This document shows, in pieces, positions 59,648 through 64,000 of a DNA stretch of 64,000 nucleotides (positions are counted from its first letter, which is position 1; every line of letters begins with the position of its first letter). Made by a program: the position numbers and the translations under genes. The notes beneath the pieces were generated by a model, which saw only the letters and a list, made by a program, of their open reading frames with translations, had not been told where the DNA came from and made no database searches. Source of the stretch: CAKZLS01 sp963701445 (lineage in GTDB: Bacteria > Pseudomonadota > Alphaproteobacteria > Rhodospirillales > Defluviicoccaceae); NCBI GenBank assembly GCA_963701445.1, contig CAVPAM010000025.1:23143-87142 (forward strand), in the 5' to 3' direction.

Positions 59648-60550
59648 TCAGAACACGGCCCACGCCGGCTTGAGCGGCGTCACGCGCGCGTTGTCCGCCG
59701 TGAACGCGGAACCCGCGTCGGCCGCCTGTTCCAGCGCGCTCAGCCTGATCAGGGCCATGGCGACATCGCCGCCTCCGGAGCGGATCTCGCCCACGTCCTT
59801 CCCCTCGAACATCACCGGGGTACCTGGCGGCGGCATGGGGCCGTCCACGTCCACGGGCACCAGCCGTCTCTTGACCAGGGCCCGGTACTTGGTCCGGGCA
59901 GTCAGTTCCTGCCCCATGTAGCAGCCCTTCCCCCAATCGACGCCGTGCAGTTCGTCGAAACCGCTCTCCAGCAGGATCGCTTTCTCCACTTCCATGTCCC
60001 GGCTGCCGTCGGGAAGTCCGAGGCGGATTCGAAGCCGGTCATAGTCATTCCGGTCGAGGGCCTCCAGGCCCGTGCCCTCGAGGATGGCGGTCGCGCCGTC
60101 CGACGGTAGAACCGCCCGGACGCCGATGGCCGGCAGCCGGGGATCCACGTAAGCCAGCCCGGAACCGAGGGGAACCGCCGCTCCCGCCCGCTCCGAAGGC
60201 ACCCCCACCCTTTCGGCGGCCCCGTCGCCGATCAGGGCGGCAACGGCATAGTCCGCCGTTCGATCCGCAAGCGTCACTTTCGCCCGCAGACGGTACATGC
60301 CCAGCCTGCGTTTCAGATCGTCCAGGCGCTCCTTCTCGCAATCCAGCAGCAGGGCACCACCCAGTTCGAGCACGAAGAAATCATGCAGATACTTGCCCTG
60401 CGGCGTGAGGAACGCCGCGTAGATCACGGTATCGGGGGCAACCTTGCCGACGTCGTTGGATATCAGCCCCTGCAAGAACTGACGGTTGTCCGCGCCCGCG
60501 ATTTCGAGCAGGCCGCGGTCTTCCAGTCGAATGTATCCTGTCTTCGTCAT
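59648..60550 (-). CDS. ygfZ: YgfZ/GcvT-like folate-binding iron-sulfur maintenance protein
   Basis: A 300-residue protein with a GcvT-like fold. The N-terminus is LLEIAGADNRQFLQGLISND, and the signature GVDWGKGCYMGQELTARTKY (KGCYxGQE) with its redox Cys is the YgfZ hallmark. The C-terminal barrel contains RRLVPVDVDGPMPPPGTPV. YgfZ/IbaG-type proteins use folate to help maintain certain Fe-S enzymes such as MiaB. It starts at ATG 60550 and is divergent from the alpha/beta hydrolase. Confidence 0.94.
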   Translation of the reverse strand: MTKTGYIRLEDRGLLEIAGADNRQFLQGLISNDVGKVAPDTVIYAAFLTPQGKYLHDFFVLELGGALLLDCEKERLDDLKRRLGMYRLRAKVTLADRTADYAVAALIGDGAAERVGVPSERAGAAVPLGSGLAYVDPRLPAIGVRAVLPSDGATAILEGTGLEALDRNDYDRLRIRLGLPDGSRDMEVEKAILLESGFDELHGVDWGKGCYMGQELTARTKYRALVKRRLVPVDVDGPMPPPGTPVMFEGKDVGEIRSGGGDVAMALIRLSALEQAADAGSAFTADNARVTPLKPAWAVF

Positions 60551-60730
60551 CAGCCGTTCCTGCGTTGCGACAGCCCATAATATGGCAAATGGGAGGCCGG
60601 ATGGTCTACAGTGAGCAACGGTCGGGGTCCGTGTTTCGAACGCCTCCCCGTGCTGGCCGGAACCCGCGCCGGATGACGCCGGCGGCAGGACCTAACGTAG
60701 TGTGTCGATGCCGGAAAAAAAGCGACCTCC

Positions 60731-61604
60731 ATGCAACATTTCGTGACCGACGACGGGGAGCGCGTCTTCTACCGTGTCTCCGGCTCGGGGCCGCCCCTCG
60801 TCCTTCTCCACGAATGGGGGTCGAGCCATCGCATCTGGGAGCCCCTGGCGGGCCTCCTGCAAGCGAGCTTTACGGTATACCGCTGGGACGCGCGCGGCCA
60901 TGGCGGGCATCCCGCCCGGGGTTCCGAGGCCCCGTCGGTTTCGCGAATGGCCAAGGATCTGGCGGCGTTCCTGGACCACCTGCGAATGGACAAACCCATC
61001 GTCGTCGGCGCGTCCATGGGCGCCCTGACCCTTTGGGAGTATGTCCGGCGCCACGGCTGCCACCGGCTCTCGGGACATCTGCGTGGTCGACCAGTCGCCC
61101 CGCCTGCGAACCGACGCCACCTGGTCGCTGGGCATCTACGGACACTGGCCGCCCGACCGCGACGCCGCGTTCGTCAGCGGCCTCGAGACCGACTTCGTGG
61201 ACACGGTCCTGCGGCTGATCGCGTTCGGCAACAATCGCCAGGCCCGCGAGAGCTACGAGGCGGACGGGCCGGGCACGCGACGGCTGCGCGCGTACCTGGC
61301 GACGCTCGATCCCAAGCCGCTGATCGCCATCTGGCCGAGCCTGACCGAGGCCGATTACCGCGCGGTCCTGCCAACCATCACCGTGCCGGCGCTTCTGGTG
61401 TACGGCTCCGAGAGCAACTACTACGGCGTCGAGACGGCGCGATACGTGCAGCGGTCCATACCCGGGGCCGCGCTCCACATCTACGAGGGCGCGGACCACT
61501 CGCCCCACGTCTGCCAGCCGAGGCGCTTCGTCGCCGACCTCCAGCGCTTCGCCGCCCGCGTTCACGCAACCCGCGTCGGATCTTCGGGAACGGCGGCGGT
61601 TTGA
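60731..61604 (+). CDS. Alpha/beta hydrolase (frameshifted)
   Basis: About 290 residues after correction. The N-terminal frame has YRVSGSGPPLVLLHEWGSSH (oxyanion region) and a nucleophile elbow VVGASMGALTLWEYV (Ser in GASMG). After HRLS the frame breaks at the GGG 61072-61074; removing one G joins it to DICVVDQSPRLRTDATW. The C-terminal part has the acid motif PALLVYGSESNYYGVETARY and the catalytic His in GADHSPHVCQPRRFV. The substrate is unknown; the family includes esterases and haloperoxidase-like enzymes. The break is of the same single-base type as in other genes here. Confidence 0.87.
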
Positions 61605-61809
61605 GCCCTCCGGAAGGCGTCGAAACGATCGGCGAAATCGGCAGAGCTTGACCGAAGGCGACGTTGATTTCGTTTTCCGGCCCTTCGAGAAAAGCGGCCA
61701 GGGTCGATTTAGGTCCCAACTCTTATCGGTGCCGGCCGAGGAAAGGAGATGAGCAGTGCCGGCACCAGAGCAAAAAATCGACCCTGACCGAAAGGTACGT
61801 TTCCTCCCG
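61605..61809. other. Intergenic region between alpha/beta hydrolase and RTX gene end
   Basis: These 205 bases lie between two convergent genes. No RNA, terminator or coding feature is evident; the plus-strand frames here have shadow-like composition. Confidence 0.4.
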
Positions 61810-64000
61810 CTACAGGATGAAGTCCTCGTGGTCAAGGTCGAACAGATCGACGTCCTCCAGCAACGCGTCGTCGCCACCGGCTTCGCTCAGGCGGATCAGT
61901 GCCTCCGTCGTCACTCGGGTCAGCGCGGCAACGGCATCGAAATCCGGGAACGCGAACGCCGTCAGGTCAAGTGGTCCTCGCCGGGGGTGAAGTCGGTGAT
62001 GGTGTCGATGCCGAGCGACGAGCTAACGGGCGACCTCCGAAATCCCGTGGAATCTTCATCGAGAGCCGAACATTCGGTCAAGCATCGCAGTTCCCAATCG
62101 TCACTCGTGTCGAACCAAGCCAGCGGTTGGTTACGAGTCGAGCTGAACGTAGCGTATCGGTCGTCTGCGGACTCGGGCAGTTCCCATCCCCAACGCCGTT
62201 CCGCGTTTCACCTTCCACTGGAATCGACTCGCCGGGCGGTCCGCCGCCCCCGCCATCGCCGGTGAGCCCGAACACGAACACATCCGCGCCATCGCCACCT
62301 TCCAGGGTGTCGGAGCCAGGGCCGCCGTCGAGGGTGTCGTCGCCCGCGCCGCCCATGAGCGAATCGTCACCGGGGGTGCCGGGGTCGGCGGAGCCGCACC
62401 CCAGGGTCACGTCGAACACCGCGTCGTTGAAGTCCTGGTCGCCGAGGCCGGGCAGGTCCTCCCAGTTGTGGGTGACCGCTCCGTCGGCCAGCAGGTCGCC
62501 CTCTTCCATCACATGGTCGTTACCGGCCGTGTTCTTGTCCGCCTCGGTGAAGTAGGCCGGGGCACCCAGGCCTTCGAACACACGGCCGGACGCCATGTCG
62601 CGCACCTGCCACACGCCGTTGGTCTCGACCACCTCCAGATCCAGGTCCGTGCCATCGCCATTGGCGAGCACGCCGTTCTGGTTATAGCCGTCGGGGATCA
62701 GGAAGAAGCCCAGATGCTGGATTTCGTCGGCGGTCAGCGACAGGGTGGCGGTGAAGTCTTCGATGTCCGGATTGGTGGCCGTGTCCACGTTGGCCACCAG
62801 GATCTCGGCCTCTCCGGTCCCGGTATGGTACCAGCCATAGGTGCTGCGGTATCCGGCGGCTTCGCTGGCGAAGCTCACCTCCACGGTGTAGTCCGTCTCC
62901 ACCTCGAACACCACGTCGTTGAAGTCCGCGTCGCCGAGGCCCGGCAGGTCTTCCCAGCTGTGGGTGACCGAACCGTCGGCGATCAGGTCGCCCGTCTCAT
63001 CCACATGATCCAGCCCGTCCGGGTTCATGGCCGGATCGGTGAAATAAGCCGGGCTGCCCGCGCCCTCGAACACATAGCCCGAGTCCGTATCGCGGATCTT
63101 CCACGTATCGCCGTCCTTGAACACCTCCAGATCCAGGTCCGTCGGATCGCCAAGCGCAAGAAGTTGCAGCGCGCCAGGGTTCCGGCCAAAGCCGTCGGGA
63201 ATGAGGAAGAAGCCCAGGGTATCGAGTTTGTCCGGGGGTACAGCAAGCCCGGCGGTAAAGTTTTCCACGTCCGGGTTGGTAACTGTGTCCACATTGGCCA
63301 CGAGGATACCGGCCTCCAGCGTCTCGGTGTCGTACCAGCCGTAGGTGCTCCGATACCCCGCCTCCTCGCTGACGAAACGGACCGCCACACAGTCCGCGGC
63401 GACTTCGCCGTCGCCGTAAAGAGCATCGTCGCCGCTCAGACCGTTGATGGTATCGTTCCCGGCAAGACCGATTATGGTGTCGTCTCCCGACGAGCCGTCG
63501 AGCAGGTCGTCGCCGTCGGTGCCGGTCTTCTCGACGCCGGGCGTTTCGATTTCATAGAGGGTCGTGCTGCCGCTGAGTTCGTTGGCGACCGCCAAAAGCG
63601 GGGCCCCGGTCGGCGAGTCGCTGGCGGAGATGAACGTCACTCCCTCGGGCGCGAGGTCGCTGGCGTCGCCATCACCCGGCTCGATGCTGAAGTCCCGATC
63701 GTTGCGGTAGGTTTGGAACACCGGAGCGAGTGGATCGGTGACGTTGTAGACCATCACTCCACCGATGTCCTCGAGCCCGATGAAGGCGTAGGTCTCGCCG
63801 TTGACCTGGCCCACGGTGACTCCCTCGGGTTTCGGTCCCTGGGCGTCGCTGTGCGAATCGAAGGTATTCTCGTCGGCGTCCGTGTTGAAATAGTCGGGAA
63901 AGACGGTGGCGGTGACCTGTTCCAGTTGGTCGCCGCTGTCGAACACCTGGTTTCCAAATGCGTCCCAGATGGAGAAGGACCGGGCGCCAAAGGAAAAAAG
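61810..64000 (-). CDS. RTX secreted protein with choice-of-anchor I and two DUF4114 domains, partial, C-terminus frame-broken
   Basis: The 5' end lies beyond the right edge; the frame is open to 64000. The visible N-terminal part (LFSFGARSFSIWDAFGNQVF, KPEGVTVGQVNGETYAFIGL) is a choice-of-anchor I / phosphatase-like propeller domain. RTX nonapeptides follow (GDDLLDGSSGDDTIIGLAGN), then two DUF4114 domains (GYRSTYGWYDTETLEAGILV; GYRSTYGWYHTGTGEAEILV), then a second RTX block (GDDSLMGGAGDDTLDGGPGS) and GDGADVFVFG. That frame stops at 62078. A typical T1SS C-terminus (DTITDFTPGEDHL, then LTAFAFPDFDAVAALTRV, ending DLDHEDFIL at 61810) lies in two other frames. It is probably a calcium-binding protein exported by type I secretion. 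Confidence 0.82.
62396..63390 (-). repeat. Tandem DUF4114-coding repeat, two copies
   Basis: Two adjacent copies of about 490 bases (roughly 62396-62885 and 62889-63390) encode DUF4114 domains. Matching points such as TCGAACACC(G/A)CGTCGTTGAA lie 493 bases apart (62412 and 62905). The encoded proteins share STYGWY, ILVANVDT, FFLIPDG, VTHSWEDLPGLGDADFNDVV and similar blocks. This indicates an internal duplication in the RTX gene. Confidence 0.85.

Overview
The window is GC-rich, gene-dense DNA from an alphaproteobacterium, most likely of the Rhodospirillales type. The evidence is gene content and order: pcm-tolC-popZ, the zapA / 6S RNA / 5-FCL arrangement, a long ruvCAB-ybgC-tolQRAB-pal-cpoB-tilS-ftsH-folP-glmM-thiD run, DUF1289 and DUF2934 proteins, CyaY, and an XrtA (PEP-CTERM)-type exopolysaccharide export module. 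No phage, insertion sequence, CRISPR array or conjugative element was seen. Most of the window is chromosomal core.

Layout. 1-2.7 kb (minus): popZ (cut by the left edge), tolC, pcm. 2.9-3.1 kb: tRNA-Cys and tRNA-Asn. 3.3-6.2 kb: small conserved or hypothetical genes, including a Nudix hydrolase. 6.2-11.3 kb (plus): a GAF-GAF-PAS class III nucleotidyl cyclase followed by a Pat-like fusion of an acyl-CoA synthetase and a GNAT acetyltransferase. 11.4-18.3 kb (minus): Wza-like export protein, outer-membrane barrel, Wzz-like chain-length protein, tyrosine autokinase, secretion-type ATPase and WecC. 18.5-22 kb (minus): galE, an RCK-gated K+ channel and its small membrane-protein neighbour. 22-37.5 kb (minus): thiD, glmM, folP, ftsH, tilS, cpoB, pal, tolBARQ, ybgC, ruvBAC and a YebC/TACO1 regulator. 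37.6-39.9 kb (minus): YmdB-like phosphoesterase, 5-FCL, a probable 6S RNA, zapA and a coiled-coil protein. 40.1-44.8 kb (plus): gap, a hypothetical gene, fba, thiE, efp, and an inositol-monophosphatase-family gene. 45-48.3 kb (plus): a periplasmic OmpA-like protein, a MotA/ExbB-like protein and a MotB/OmpA-like protein, which together look like an uncharacterised ion-driven envelope motor. 48.4-61.6 kb: an MFS transporter, cyaY, rpmE, an HD-domain phosphodiesterase, ybaK, tRNA-Ser, a two-component pair, aminotransferase plus sulfotransferase, dodecin, LOG, icd, rpmB, ygfZ and an alpha/beta hydrolase. 61.8-64 kb (minus): the C-terminal part of a large RTX secreted protein that runs off the right edge.

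The genes mostly serve envelope integrity (Tol-Pal, FtsH, GlmM, polysaccharide export), DNA repair (RuvABC), cofactor synthesis (folate, thiamine), central carbon metabolism (Gap, Fba, Icd) and translation (L28, L31, EF-P, tRNAs).

A recurrent oddity is that six clearly recognisable genes (tolC, nudix, glmM, suhB-like, HD phosphodiesterase, alpha/beta hydrolase) each need one or two single-base corrections, and all seven corrections remove one base. Because glmM is normally essential, insertion-type sequencing error is the simplest explanation. Those genes are listed as CDS with the break position. The RTX gene at the right edge has two further frame changes of a different kind.
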